A stretch of DNA of 64,000 nt from Mumia flava (GTDB lineage: Bacteria; Actinomycetota; Actinomycetes; Propionibacteriales; Nocardioidaceae). The notes beneath the pieces were generated by a model. That model made no database searches. It was given only the letters and a program-made list of their open reading frames with translations, and was not told where the DNA came from. Shown piece by piece: positions 46,996 to 55,328 of this stretch. The position numbers were made by a program, and so were the translations under genes. Numbering within the stretch: the stretch's first letter is position 1; every line of letters starts with the position of its first letter. Where the stretch lies: NCBI RefSeq assembly GCF_002797495.1, contig NZ_PGEZ01000002.1, positions 1 to 64,000 on the forward strand, in the 5' to 3' direction.

Positions 46996-47373
46996 TTGAT
47001 CCCTGACGACCTGCACTACAGCGCCGACCACGAGTGGGTTCGCCTCGACGGCGACGTGGCCACGATCGGCATCACCGACTACGCGCAGGAGCAGCTCGGC
47101 GACATCGTGTACGTGTCGCTGCCCGCGGCCGGGGAGGTGCACGAGGCCGGTGCCGCGGTCGGTGAGCTGGAGTCGACGAAGTCGGTGAGCGACCTGTTCG
47201 CCCCCGTGGCCGGCGAGGTCGTCGCCGTGAACGAGGCGCTCGAGTCGAGCCCCGAGCTGGTGAACTCCGCACCGTACGCCGAGGGCTGGCTCTTCACCGT
47301 CCGGGTGGCCTCCACCGACCTGGGCGCGACGCTGATGGACGCGGCCGCTTACGGCGCGTCGCTGGAGTCCTGA
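46996..47373 (+). CDS. gcvH: glycine cleavage system H protein
   Basis: A 125-residue lipoyl carrier. YSADHEWVRLDGD and ITDYAQEQLGDIVYVSLP are family signatures. The lipoylated lysine is K62 in ELESTKSVSDL. It shuttles the aminomethyl group between GcvP and GcvT. TTG 46996 follows gagg. gcvP lies 2.8 kb downstream under a riboswitch; gcvT is not in the window. Confidence 0.95.
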   Translation: MIPDDLHYSADHEWVRLDGDVATIGITDYAQEQLGDIVYVSLPAAGEVHEAGAAVGELESTKSVSDLFAPVAGEVVAVNEALESSPELVNSAPYAEGWLFTVRVASTDLGATLMDAAAYGASLES

Positions 47374-47402
47374 CACACTGTCCGCAGGCCTGGGGTGTCG
47401 TG

Positions 47403-47431
47403 TTGACCACCCTGGGGCAGGCACGTAGGTT
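47403..47431 (+). promoter_or_regulatory. garA promoter
   Basis: TTGACC (47403-47408) and TAGGTT (47426-47431) are spaced by exactly 17 bp, a very good housekeeping promoter. Transcription would start near 47438, 54 bases before the garA ATG, just upstream of the operator-like dyad at 47447-47467. Confidence 0.65.
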
Positions 47432-47446
47432 TCACAGCAACGATCC

Positions 47447-47467
47447 GCAACCTCGAGTCGGGGTTGA
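47447..47467. promoter_or_regulatory. MerR-type operator-like dyad in the garA leader
   Basis: The 21-base sequence gcaacctcga-g-tcggggttga is an imperfect palindrome (outer caacc/ggttg). It matches the perfect palindrome at 49202-49222 in 17 of 21 positions. It lies about 10-30 bases after the predicted garA start site, where a bound protein would block elongation or initiation. Confidence 0.5.
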
Positions 47468-47491
47468 GAGTGAGCGAAGGGGTCCCCGCCG

Positions 47492-47959
47492 ATGTCTCCC
47501 ACCAACGAGGACGACCGACCGGACGTCCCCGAGAGCGCGACCGAGACGACGTCGACGATCTCGCTGCCTCCGACGGCCGAGGGCGATGCCGGCAGCGGTG
47601 GTGGGCTGACCGCGGAGGACGCCTCGGCGCTGGACGCGCTGCCGCCCGGGTCGGCCCTGCTCGTGGTGCAGCGGGGTCCGAGCGCCGGTGCCCGCTTCCT
47701 GCTGGACGCCGACGAGGTGTCTGCGGGGCGGCACCCCGACAGCGACATCTTCCTCGACGACGTGACGGTCTCGCGTCGGCACGCGATCTTCCGTCGCGGC
47801 CCTCAGGGCTACTCGGTCTCCGACGTGGGCAGCCTGAACGGCACGTACGTCAACCGTGACCGGATCGACGACGTCGCGCTGTCGAGCCGCGACGAGGTGC
47901 AGATCGGCAAGTACCGCCTGGTGTACTACCCCAGCGCAGCCAGGGGCGCCTCTTCGTGA
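47492..47959 (+). CDS. garA: GarA-type FHA domain regulator
   Basis: A 155-residue protein. An N-terminal ETTS motif (residues 18-21, candidate phospho-threonines T19/T20) precedes a linker and a C-terminal FHA domain with SAGRHPDSDIFLDDVTVSRR (R80, S94), VGSLNGTYVN (N116, N121) and VQIGKYRLVYY. In mycobacteria GarA, phosphorylated at ETTS by PknB/PknG, folds on itself and stops inhibiting 2-oxoglutarate dehydrogenase and glutamate dehydrogenase. The conserved motif indicates the same switch here. ATG 47492. Confidence 0.93.
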   Translation: MSPTNEDDRPDVPESATETTSTISLPPTAEGDAGSGGGLTAEDASALDALPPGSALLVVQRGPSAGARFLLDADEVSAGRHPDSDIFLDDVTVSRRHAIFRRGPQGYSVSDVGSLNGTYVNRDRIDDVALSSRDEVQIGKYRLVYYPSAARGASS

Positions 47960-48684
47960 GCCAGCCGGCACCGCACGCGGCGAGCCTGAGCATCGGCGAG
48001 GTGCTCGACGAGCTGCGGGCGGAGTTCCCGGACGTCTCGATCTCGAAGATCCGCTACCTGGAGACCGAGGGGCTCGTGGAGCCGGCGCGGACGCCGGCGG
48101 GCTACCGCAAGTTCTCCCGCGCGGACGTGGAGCGTCTCCACTTCGTGCTGCGCCTCCAGCGTGACCGCTTCTGGCCGCTCAAGGTGATCCGGCAGAAGCT
48201 TGACGACCTCGATCGCGGCCTGGCCCCCACCGACGAGGACGGGGGTGCTCTCCAGGTCCCGCGGCTGGTGCTCGGCGACGACGGGCGGCCGACGGCGCAG
48301 AGCCTCGATGTCGGCTCGGCGGGGCAGCACTACCAGCGTCCCGAGCTGCTGCGGGCGTGCGGGATCGACGAGGACCTGCTCGACCAGGCGGAGGAGCACG
48401 GCCTCGTACGGCCGGTCCGCGGGCGCTACGCCGATGCCGACCTGATGATCGCCCGCACGCTCGTGGAGCTCGCGTCGTACGGCCTCGAGCCGCGTCATCT
48501 GCGGTCGTTCCGGACGGCGGCCGACCGCGAGGTCGGGCTGGTCGACCAGGTCGTGGAGCCGATCCGCCGACGCACCGACGCCGGGGCCGCCGCACGCGCG
48601 GAGCAGACGTCGCGGGAGCTCGCCGCGCTCGGCCTCCGGCTGCACACGATGCTCGTCGCGAGCGCGCTGCAGGGCCGGAGGTAG
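47956..48684 (+). CDS. ftsR: MerR-family regulator FtsR
   Basis: A 242-residue regulator with an N-terminal MerR helix-turn-helix: LSIGEVLDELRAEFPDVSIS, then KIRYLETEGLVEPARTPAGY and RKFSRADVERLHFVLRLQRD. The C-terminal half has LVDQVVEPIRRRTDAGAAAR, a helix-rich dimer/effector region without cysteines. It corresponds to Rv1828, and the corynebacterial homologue FtsR activates ftsZ. The GTG overlaps the garA stop (GTGA), coupling it to garA. Confidence 0.9.
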   Translation: MSQPAPHAASLSIGEVLDELRAEFPDVSISKIRYLETEGLVEPARTPAGYRKFSRADVERLHFVLRLQRDRFWPLKVIRQKLDDLDRGLAPTDEDGGALQVPRLVLGDDGRPTAQSLDVGSAGQHYQRPELLRACGIDEDLLDQAEEHGLVRPVRGRYADADLMIARTLVELASYGLEPRHLRSFRTAADREVGLVDQVVEPIRRRTDAGAAARAEQTSRELAALGLRLHTMLVASALQGRR

Positions 48685-48709
48685 CCCGGCTGCGATCGGA
48701 CGTGCGCGG

Positions 48710-48721
48710 TAGGCTGAGCAC
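48710..48721 (+). promoter_or_regulatory. leaderless promoter -10 for the DUF151 gene
   Basis: TAGGCT at 48710-48715, six bases before the GTG at 48722, suggests a leaderless transcript independent of ftsR. Confidence 0.5.
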
Positions 48722-49195
48722 GTGCGGGAGCTCGATGTGGTCGGAGTCCGGGTGGAGATGCCCAGCAACAATCCTCTCGTGCTCCTGCGCGAGACCGCGG
48801 GGCCGAGATACCTGCCGATCTGGATCGGCGCGGTGGAGGCGACGGCGATCGCCTTCGCCCAGCAGGGCGTGGTTCCGCCGCGCCCGCTGACCCACGACCT
48901 GCTCAAGGACGTCGTCGAGGCGCTCGGCGACGAGCTGAGCGAGGTGCGGATCACCGACGTCAAGGACCACGTGTTCTACGCGGTGCTGGTCTTCGAGTCG
49001 GGCACCGAGGTCGAGGCGCGGCCGTCGGACTCGATCGCGCTGGCGCTGCGGACCGGGGCTCCCATCTACTGCGACGACGAGGTGCTGACCGAGTCGTCGG
49101 TGGGGGTGCCGGACGAGGAGGAGGCGGAGGTCGAGAAGTTCCGCGAGTTCCTCGACGAGATCACTCCGGAGGACTTCGAGGAGGGCAGTTCGTGA
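48722..49195 (+). CDS. bifunctional nuclease domain protein (DUF151)
   Basis: A 157-residue protein: RELDVVGVRVEMPSNNPLVL, RYLPIWIGAVEATAIAFAQQ, RPLTHDLLKDVVEALG and ARPSDSIALALRTGAPIYCD are the DUF151 signatures. The last 40 residues are acidic. The family was named for DNase/RNase activity of a plant member, but the bacterial role is unclear. It matches Rv1829 in the conserved order. Confidence 0.9.
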   Translation: MRELDVVGVRVEMPSNNPLVLLRETAGPRYLPIWIGAVEATAIAFAQQGVVPPRPLTHDLLKDVVEALGDELSEVRITDVKDHVFYAVLVFESGTEVEARPSDSIALALRTGAPIYCDDEVLTESSVGVPDEEEAEVEKFREFLDEITPEDFEEGSS

Positions 49196-49201
49196 CCTGG
49201 G

Positions 49202-49222
49202 TCAACCTCCAGTGGAGGTTGA
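49202..49222. promoter_or_regulatory. 21-bp palindromic MerR-type operator
   Basis: Arms tcaacctcca (49202-49211) and tggaggttga (49213-49222) are perfect reverse complements around a single g. The size and symmetry resemble SoxR/MerR operators. It lies six bases after the DUF151 stop and 35 bp upstream of the -35 box of the next MerR gene. Followed by further ggttga (49224-49229). A near copy is in the garA leader. A terminator is less likely, since no T run follows. Confidence 0.65.
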
Positions 49223-49256
49223 GGGTTGAGCGCTCGGCGCGTCGCGCCGGATGTCG

Positions 49257-49285
49257 TTGACCATCACCGGGACCAGACCTAGTTT
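49257..49285 (+). promoter_or_regulatory. promoter of the second MerR gene
   Basis: TTGACC (49257-49262) and TAGTTT (49280-49285) with a 17-bp spacer. A start near 49292 leaves a 28-base leader containing ggagg (49310-49314) five bases before GTG 49320. This decides the start codon: the upstream ATG at 49251 lies before the promoter. Confidence 0.65.
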
Positions 49286-49319
49286 GAACGGGCAAGCACG
49301 GGGCGACACGGAGGCTGCG

Positions 49320-49922
49320 GTGGGCGGCAGGCACGACGAGACGGACGACCGAGGCGTCGACGAGGCACGCGAGGCTGCCGGCGACCAGGGGCTGCTGTTC
49401 GACGACGACGTGTCGACGGTTCCCGAGGACACCGGGTTCCGCGGCCCGACGGCGTGCAGCGCCGCCGGGATCACCTACCGCCAGCTCGACTACTGGGCGC
49501 GCACCGGGCTGATCGAGCCGTCCATCCGCGCGGCCGGCGGATCGGGCACGCAGCGGCTCTACTCGTTCCGCGACGTGCTGCTGCTCAAGATCATCAAGAG
49601 TCTGCTCGACGCCGGTGTCTCGCTGCAGCAGATCCGGACGGCCGTCCAGCACCTGCGCGACCGCGGCACGGACGACCTGACCGCCGTCACGCTGATGAGC
49701 GACGGCGCGTCGGTCTACGAGTGCCGCTCCGCCGACGAGGTGATCGACCTCCTGCAGGGCGGACAGGGCGTCTTCGGGATCGCGATCGGCGGGGTCTGGC
49801 GCGAGATCGAGGGCACGCTCGCCGAGCTGCCCAGCGAGCGTGCCGCGGACCCCGACCACGCCGGCGGCGACCTTCCGGGCGACGAGCTCGCAGCGCGTCG
49901 CCGGGCGCGCCAGGCGGGCTGA
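49320..49922 (+). CDS. MerR-family regulator, Rv1830 (ResR/McdR) type
   Basis: A 200-residue regulator. Acidic lead containing QGLLFDDD, then the MerR domain FRGPTACSAAGITYRQLDYW, ARTGLIEPSIRAAGGSGTQR and LYSFRDVLLLKIIKSLLDAG, followed by LLQGGQGVFGIAIGGVWREI. The order and length fit Rv1830, which influences division and antibiotic recovery in mycobacteria (from memory). GTG 49320 is chosen from the promoter and Shine-Dalgarno. The preceding palindrome is a likely autoregulatory site for this protein or FtsR. Confidence 0.88.
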   Translation: MGGRHDETDDRGVDEAREAAGDQGLLFDDDVSTVPEDTGFRGPTACSAAGITYRQLDYWARTGLIEPSIRAAGGSGTQRLYSFRDVLLLKIIKSLLDAGVSLQQIRTAVQHLRDRGTDDLTAVTLMSDGASVYECRSADEVIDLLQGGQGVFGIAIGGVWREIEGTLAELPSERAADPDHAGGDLPGDELAARRRARQAG

Positions 49923-49951
49923 TCCACCCCGCGCGCGACCCTCGGACCACG

Positions 49952-49973
49952 CCGCGCGCTCACCGGCGCGCGG
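49952..49973 (+). terminator. hairpin after the second MerR gene
   Basis: ccgcgcgc (49952-49959) pairs with gcgcgcgg (49966-49973) around tcaccg, between the MerR stop and the glycine riboswitch promoter. GC-rich, no T run. Confidence 0.5.
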
Positions 49974-49985
49974 GGTCGCGACTGC

Positions 49986-49991
49986 TAGGCT
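49986..49991 (+). promoter_or_regulatory. -10 box of the glycine riboswitch-gcvP transcript
   Basis: TAGGCT preceded by tgc (extended -10 like). Start expected near 49998, about 16 bases before the riboswitch P1 stem. Confidence 0.5.
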
Positions 49992-50013
49992 GACCGCACA
50001 GCCGTCGATCTCA

Positions 50014-50170
50014 TGTGGGAGAGCTCGCACCGTGCGTGCGGCGCCGAAGGGGCAATTCCTCCCCGGAACCTCTCAGGCACCCAGGACCACGTGGAGCAGG
50101 CGACTCTGGAGCGCGACGCCGCGTGACAGAGGGGGAGGGTGACTCGTCCCCTCCACCCGTGGGAGTCCGC
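50014..50170 (+). promoter_or_regulatory. glycine riboswitch (single aptamer) upstream of gcvP
   Basis: Conserved glycine-aptamer blocks occur in order: gtgggagag (50015-50023), gcgccgaaggggcaa (50041-50055), cctctcaggca (50069-50079), aggacca (50083-50089) and actctggag (50103-50111). Only one complete aptamer is seen. In the expression platform, ccctcc (50149-50154) can pair either with ggaggg (50134-50139) or, through ctcc, with the Shine-Dalgarno ggag (50162-50165). These pairings exclude each other, which suggests translational control switched on by glycine. The switching direction is inferred. Confidence 0.92.
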
Positions 50171-50171
50171 G

Positions 50172-53048
50172 ATGACCGAGCAGCCCACCCTCCGTGACCT
50201 CACCGGCGCCCGTCCGTTCGCGCAGCGGCACATCGGCCCGGACGCCGTCGAGCAGCAGACGATGCTGCGCGCCCTCGGCTACCCCGACCTGGATGCCCTG
50301 ATGAGCGCGGCGGTGCCGAAGGGGATCCGCCTCGGTGAGACGCTCGGCCTGCGACGCGCCATGTCCGAGGCCGAGGCGAGCGCGGTGCTGCGCGACCTGG
50401 CCGCGCGCAACGACCCCGGTGTCGCGATGATCGGGCTCGGCTACAGCCCGACGATCACGCCCGCGGTGATCCGGCGCAACGTGCTGGAGGATCCGCGCTG
50501 GTACACCGCGTACACGCCGTACCAGCCCGAGATCTCCCAGGGCCGGCTCGAGGCCCTGCTGAACTTCCAGACGATGATCGGCGACCTCGCCGGACTGCCG
50601 ACGGCGAACGCGTCGCTGCTCGACGAGGCGACCGCGGCGGCCGAGGCGATGACGCTCGCGCGACGCGCCGTCCGCGGCAACGCGGCGAAGCCGTTCGTGG
50701 TCGACGGCGGATGCCTGCCGCAGACGCTCGCCGTGGTCCGGACCCGCGCGGAGGCGATGGGGATCGAGATCGTGGAGGCGGACCTGTCGGCCGGGCTGCC
50801 CGAGGGTGATCTCTGCGGCGCGCTGATCGCGTACCCGCGCGCCGACGGAGGGGTCGGCGACCCGTCCGACCTGATCGCGGCCGTGCACGACCGCGGCGCG
50901 ATCGCGGTCGTCGTCGCCGACCCGCTGGCGCTGTGCCTGCTCGAGGCGCCGGGCGCGATGGGCGCGGACGTGGTGGTCGGCTCGAGCCAGCGGTTCGGCG
51001 TGCCGATGTTCTACGGCGGTCCGCACGCCGGCTTCATGGCGGTCCGCTCGGGGCTCGAGCGGCACCTGCCGGGCCGGCTCGTCGGCGTGTCCGTCGACGC
51101 CGAGGGCCGGCCGGCGTACCGGCTCGCCCTGCAGACCCGCGAGCAGCACATCCGCCGTGACCGCGCGACCTCGAACATCTGCACCGCGCAGGTGCTGCTC
51201 GCCGTCGCCGCGGCGATGTACGCGGTCTACCACGGTCCCGAGGGCCTCCGCGCGATCGCGACGCAGGTGCACCGCAGCGCGGCCGTGCTCGCGGCGGGCC
51301 TCCGTACGGGCGGGGTCGAGGTGCTCGCCGACACGTTCTTCGACACGGTGGTCGCCCACGTGCCGGGAGGCGCGGACGCCGTCGTCGCCGCCGCGCGCCG
51401 CGAGGGCATCCACCTGCGCCGCGTCGACGCCGACCACGTGGGCGTCTCGACGTCGGAGGTGACGACGCCGGCGCACCTGGAGACGGTGTGGCGTGCGTTC
51501 GGCCTCGACGACCTGGACCTGGACGCGGTCGACGCGTCGACCCCGGACGCGCTTCCGCACGGGCTGCTGCGGACCGAGCCGATGCTGCAGCACCCGGTCT
51601 TCGGGACGCACCACAGCGAGACCGAGATGCTGCGCTACCTCAAGCGCCTCGGCGACCGGGACTTCGCGCTGGACCGCGGGATGATCCCGCTCGGCTCGTG
51701 CACGATGAAGCTGAACGCGACCACCGAGATGGAGCCGATCAGCTGGCCGGGGTTCGCGGAGCTCCACCCGTTCGTCCCCGCCGAGGACGCGATCGGGATG
51801 CTCACCCTGATCGAGCAGCTCGAGGGGTGGCTCGCCGAGGTCACGGGGTACGCCGCGACCTCGGTGCAGCCGAACGCCGGCTCGCAGGGGGAGCTGGCGG
51901 GACTGCTGGCCATCCGCGGGTACCACCGCAGCCGCGGGGAGGCATCGCGCGACGTGTGCCTGATCCCGTCCTCCGCGCACGGCACCAACGCCGCGTCGGC
52001 GGTGATGGCCGGGATGCGGGTCGTCGTCGTGGCGGCGTCCGACGACGGCGAGGTCGACCTCGACGACCTGCGGACGAAGTGCGCGGAGCACGCCGAGGAC
52101 CTGGCCGCGATCATGGTCACCTACCCGTCGACCCACGGCGTCTACGAGCACGGCATCACCGAGCTGTGCGACGTGGTCCACGAGGCGGGCGGCCAGGTCT
52201 ACGTCGACGGTGCGAACCTCAACGCCCTGCTCGGGCACGCGAAGCCCGGCGAGTTCGGCGGCGACGTCTCCCACCTGAACCTGCACAAGACGTTCTGCAT
52301 CCCGCACGGGGGTGGAGGTCCGGGCGTCGGTCCGGTCGGGGTGGCCGAGCATCTCGTGCCGTTCCTGCCGAGCCACCCGCTCGCACCGCTGTCGCGGCAC
52401 CGCGAGGGCGTCGGGACGATCAGCGCGGCGCCGTACGGGTCGGCCGGGATCCTGCCGATCTCGTGGGCGTACGTCGCGATGATGGGGGCCGAGGGGCTCA
52501 CCGAGGCGACGTCCGTCGCGGTGCTGTCGGCGAACTACGTCGCGCGGCGGCTCGCCGATGCGTACCCGATCCTCTACGCCGGGGACCACGACCTCGTCGC
52601 GCACGAGTGCATCCTCGACCTGCGCGACCTCACCAAGCGCACCGGCATCACCGTCGAGGACGTCGCGAAGCGGCTGATCGACTACGGCTTCCACGCCCCG
52701 ACGATGAGCTTCCCGGTCGCGGGCACGCTCATGGTCGAGCCGACCGAGTCGGAGCCGCTGGTCGAGCTCGACCGGTTCTGCGACGCCATGCTGGCGATCC
52801 GCGCGGAGATCGACGCGGTCGCCGCCGGCGACGTCAGCGCCGAGGACAGCCCGCTGCGCGGGGCGCCGCACACGATGGCCGCCCTGGCGGGCCCGTGGGA
52901 CCGGGCCTACGACCGCGACCGCGGTGCGTTCCCGTCGGGCAGCCACGTGGACAAGTACTGGCCCGCGGTCGCCCGGATCGACCAGGCTTACGGTGACCGC
53001 AACCTGGTCTGCGCCTGCCCGCCGCCGGATGCCTTCGCCGACGCCTGA
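50172..53048 (+). CDS. gcvP: glycine dehydrogenase (aminomethyl-transferring), GcvP
   Basis: A 958-residue PLP enzyme decarboxylating glycine in the glycine cleavage system; full-length fused form (N and C halves homologous). FAQRHIGPD starts the protein, [20 protein letters not shown] lies in the first half, and the PLP lysine is K706 in [19 protein letters not shown] 50172 with gggag at 50161-50165; an upstream GTG at 50139 lies inside the riboswitch platform and is rejected. Works with GcvH from the same block. Confidence 0.97.
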   Translation: MTEQPTLRDLTGARPFAQRHIGPDAVEQQTMLRALGYPDLDALMSAAVPKGIRLGETLGLRRAMSEAEASAVLRDLAARNDPGVAMIGLGYSPTITPAVIRRNVLEDPRWYTAYTPYQPEISQGRLEALLNFQTMIGDLAGLPTANASLLDEATAAAEAMTLARRAVRGNAAKPFVVDGGCLPQTLAVVRTRAEAMGIEIVEADLSAGLPEGDLCGALIAYPRADGGVGDPSDLIAAVHDRGAIAVVVADPLALCLLEAPGAMGADVVVGSSQRFGVPMFYGGPHAGFMAVRSGLERHLPGRLVGVSVDAEGRPAYRLALQTREQHIRRDRATSNICTAQVLLAVAAAMYAVYHGPEGLRAIATQVHRSAAVLAAGLRTGGVEVLADTFFDTVVAHVPGGADAVVAAARREGIHLRRVDADHVGVSTSEVTTPAHLETVWRAFGLDDLDLDAVDASTPDALPHGLLRTEPMLQHPVFGTHHSETEMLRYLKRLGDRDFALDRGMIPLGSCTMKLNATTEMEPISWPGFAELHPFVPAEDAIGMLTLIEQLEGWLAEVTGYAATSVQPNAGSQGELAGLLAIRGYHRSRGEASRDVCLIPSSAHGTNAASAVMAGMRVVVVAASDDGEVDLDDLRTKCAEHAEDLAAIMVTYPSTHGVYEHGITELCDVVHEAGGQVYVDGANLNALLGHAKPGEFGGDVSHLNLHKTFCIPHGGGGPGVGPVGVAEHLVPFLPSHPLAPLSRHREGVGTISAAPYGSAGILPISWAYVAMMGAEGLTEATSVAVLSANYVARRLADAYPILYAGDHDLVAHECILDLRDLTKRTGITVEDVAKRLIDYGFHAPTMSFPVAGTLMVEPTESEPLVELDRFCDAMLAIRAEIDAVAAGDVSAEDSPLRGAPHTMAALAGPWDRAYDRDRGAFPSGSHVDKYWPAVARIDQAYGDRNLVCACPPPDAFADA

Positions 53049-53093
53049 GGCCGACGAGGACCGCACCCGACGTCCGATCCCCGAGGAGCCCGT

Positions 53094-54431
53094 GTGAGCC
53101 CCGCTCTGCCGTCCACCGCCGTCCATCTCGATGCTGCGCTCGCCGCGGAGCAGGTGCGCTCCCGGATGCCTTCGCTGGTCGCGGCGGTGGTGCGCAGGGG
53201 CGAGGTGGTGTGGTCGGGCGCGCGCGGCCGTACGGTCCGTGCCGGCGAGGACGAACGCCCGTCCGCGGACACCCAGTACCGGATCGGCTCGATCACGAAG
53301 TCGCTGGTCGCGGCGCTCGTCCTGCTCGCCCGCGAGGACGGGCTCGTGGACCTGGCCGAGCCGGTCGGGCGGTACGTCCCCGACGTCCCGTTCGGCGACG
53401 CGACCGTCCGGTCGCTGCTCGCCCATGCCGGTGGGCTCCCGGCGGAGCCTGCGGGGTCGTGGTGGGAGCGCAGCCCCGGCGTGTCCTACGAGGCCCTGGC
53501 GGCCGCGCACGCCGACGCGCAGCGGGTCCTGCCCACGGGGGAGCGGTTCCACTACTCGAACCTCGCGTACGGGATCCTGGGTCGCCTGGTCGAGACCGTG
53601 CGGGGACGGGGCTGGTACGCCGATCTGACCGAGCGGATCCTGGAGCCGCTCGGCATGACGCGGACGAGCTACGACGCCGAGGGCGACGCCGCGCAGGGCT
53701 ACGCGGTGGAGGCGCTCACGGGCGCCGTGGTGCCCGAGCCGCACCAGGACACCGGCGCCATGGCGCCCGCGGGTCAGCTGTGGAGCACGACGGGCGACCT
53801 GGCCCGGTGGCTCACCGAGATCGCCGACCCGCGCGTGCTGAGCCCGGCGAGCGTCACCGCGATGGTCACGCCGCAGTCCGCGGGGCCGGACGACGCCCTC
53901 GCCGCGACGTACGGGCTGGGTCTGCAGCAGGTCGCGGACGGCGACCGGGTGCTGGTCGGGCACGGGGGGTCGATGCCCGGCTTCCTCGCGGGCGCCTGGG
54001 TCGACCGTGCGTCCGGCGTCGGGGTGGCGCTGCTGGCCAACGGGGCCTACGGCCTCGACGGCCGCGGGCTCGTGAGCACGCTGGTCGGGACGCTGCTGGC
54101 GCACGAGCCGACGGTCGCGGACGAGTGGCTGCCCACCGCCGAGGTTCCCGCGGCCGTCCGGGAGATCCTCGGCACCTGGCACTGGGGACACCAGCCGTTC
54201 GTGCTGTCCTACGCCGACGGCGCGATCCGCCTCTCGGCCGACGGCGGACGGTCGTTCACCTTCGTCCCCGACGCGCCCGATGCGTGGGTCGGCACCAGCG
54301 GCTACCACGACGGCGAGACCCTGCGGGTCGAGCGGCGGCGCGACGGCAGCGTCAGCCACCTCGACGTCGGGACGTTCTGCTACACCCGGGTGCCGTACGA
54401 CCCGTCGGCACCGATCCCGGGGGAGGACTGA
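53094..54431 (+). CDS. serine hydrolase, beta-lactamase/class C family
   Basis: A 445-residue protein. SxxK motif S66-I-T-K69 in RIGSITKSLVAA, YxN motif Y154-S-N156 in HYSNLAYGIL, and a GHGGSMPGF segment replacing KTG. A C-terminal lipocalin-like or all-beta portion (about 350-440) follows. No signal peptide, so probably a cytosolic esterase or D-amino peptidase rather than an antibiotic resistance enzyme. GTG 53094 follows gagg. Its last 52 bases overlap the convergent hydrolase gene. Confidence 0.87.
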   Translation: MSPALPSTAVHLDAALAAEQVRSRMPSLVAAVVRRGEVVWSGARGRTVRAGEDERPSADTQYRIGSITKSLVAALVLLAREDGLVDLAEPVGRYVPDVPFGDATVRSLLAHAGGLPAEPAGSWWERSPGVSYEALAAAHADAQRVLPTGERFHYSNLAYGILGRLVETVRGRGWYADLTERILEPLGMTRTSYDAEGDAAQGYAVEALTGAVVPEPHQDTGAMAPAGQLWSTTGDLARWLTEIADPRVLSPASVTAMVTPQSAGPDDALAATYGLGLQQVADGDRVLVGHGGSMPGFLAGAWVDRASGVGVALLANGAYGLDGRGLVSTLVGTLLAHEPTVADEWLPTAEVPAAVREILGTWHWGHQPFVLSYADGAIRLSADGGRSFTFVPDAPDAWVGTSGYHDGETLRVERRRDGSVSHLDVGTFCYTRVPYDPSAPIPGED

Positions 54432-55219
54432 GGCTCGGCCGCGCCGGCCCGCTCCCACCAGTCACGGACCTGCGCGAGCGCGGGACCGGGAGCCTTCGCC
54501 CAGGCGATGTGGTCGATCGTGACGTCGTCGGGGGCGGCGGACCGCTCGTAGGTCCAGTCGGTGACCGCCTGCGGCTCGAACACCCGAGCCAGCGCCCGGC
54601 ACGCGCGCGGCACGGAGAGGGTGTCGCCCTCCACCTGGAGGACGAACGCCGGGACGTCGAGCGCGTGGCGCGGGAGGGCTCCCTCCGGGTGCGGGAAGCG
54701 CCGGCGTCGCACCAGGCGGGCCCACTGCCGCATCAGCGTGCGGGGCTGCGGACCGGCGAAGCCCTTGCTCGGCCAGTGTCCGCGGACGGCCGTGACCAGC
54801 GGCACCGACGCGGCGAGCGCCCAGATGCCCCAGGCGCGTGCGCCGTAGTACGGGTAGTACGGGACGGAGGCGCCGGCCAGCACGACGCCGTCGAGGTCGC
54901 CGCCGGACAGCAGGTACGAGATCGCGACCTGTCCGCCGAGGCTGTGGCCGAGCACGAGCACGGGCACACCAGGGTGTGCGTCACGGAACCGGTGGACGTG
55001 CTTGTCCAGCGACGCGACCAGCTCCTGGTACCCCCAGTCGTTGTCCCGGCTCGGGGGCTCGGTGTCACGATCGATCCCGCGCGCGGCCAGGGTGCACGCC
55101 GACCAGCCGAGCGAGGCGATCTCCTTCTCCAGGGCACGGTAGAAGCGCGACGGGACCCCCATGGCGGGGGCGATCACGACGTGCGGTGCGCCTGCGTTGG
55201 TCATCAGCTCTCGTCTCAT
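54380..55219 (-). CDS. alpha/beta-fold hydrolase (serine aminopeptidase-like)
   Basis: A 279-residue soluble protein with APAMGVPSRFYRALEKEIAS near the N terminus, the nucleophile elbow LGHSLGGQVA (S about 93) and YYPYYGARAWGIWALA in the cap. A late His lies in TIDHIAWAK. The substrate is unknown. ATG 55219, ATG 55204 and TTG 55225 are all possible starts; a TAGACT -10 candidate lies about 50 bases upstream on the minus strand. The 3' end overlaps the convergent serine hydrolase by 52 bases, unusual for two well-formed genes. Confidence 0.84.
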   Translation of the reverse strand: MRRELMTNAGAPHVVIAPAMGVPSRFYRALEKEIASLGWSACTLAARGIDRDTEPPSRDNDWGYQELVASLDKHVHRFRDAHPGVPVLVLGHSLGGQVAISYLLSGGDLDGVVLAGASVPYYPYYGARAWGIWALAASVPLVTAVRGHWPSKGFAGPQPRTLMRQWARLVRRRRFPHPEGALPRHALDVPAFVLQVEGDTLSVPRACRALARVFEPQAVTDWTYERSAAPDDVTIDHIAWAKAPGPALAQVRDWWERAGAAEPQSSPGIGADGSYGTRV

Positions 55220-55328
55220 CGACAACGGTGGGGAGCCGGTACGTCCGGCTCAGGGCCGCAGGCGAGTCTAGGACGGGTGCCCGGATGCGCAGAAGGGCCC
55301 CCGGTGTGGCCCTCGTCACCCGGTCGCC

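Noticed and set aside
53094-54431. Antibiotic-resistance beta-lactamase
   Set aside because: It has SxxK and YxN but no signal peptide or clear KTG, and its length fits esterase-like serine hydrolases.
50073-54458. Minus-strand open frame of 1461 codons across gcvP and the serine hydrolase gene
   Set aside because: It lies wholly antisense to two well-supported genes, is Arg/Asp/His repetitive, and has no recognisable domain.
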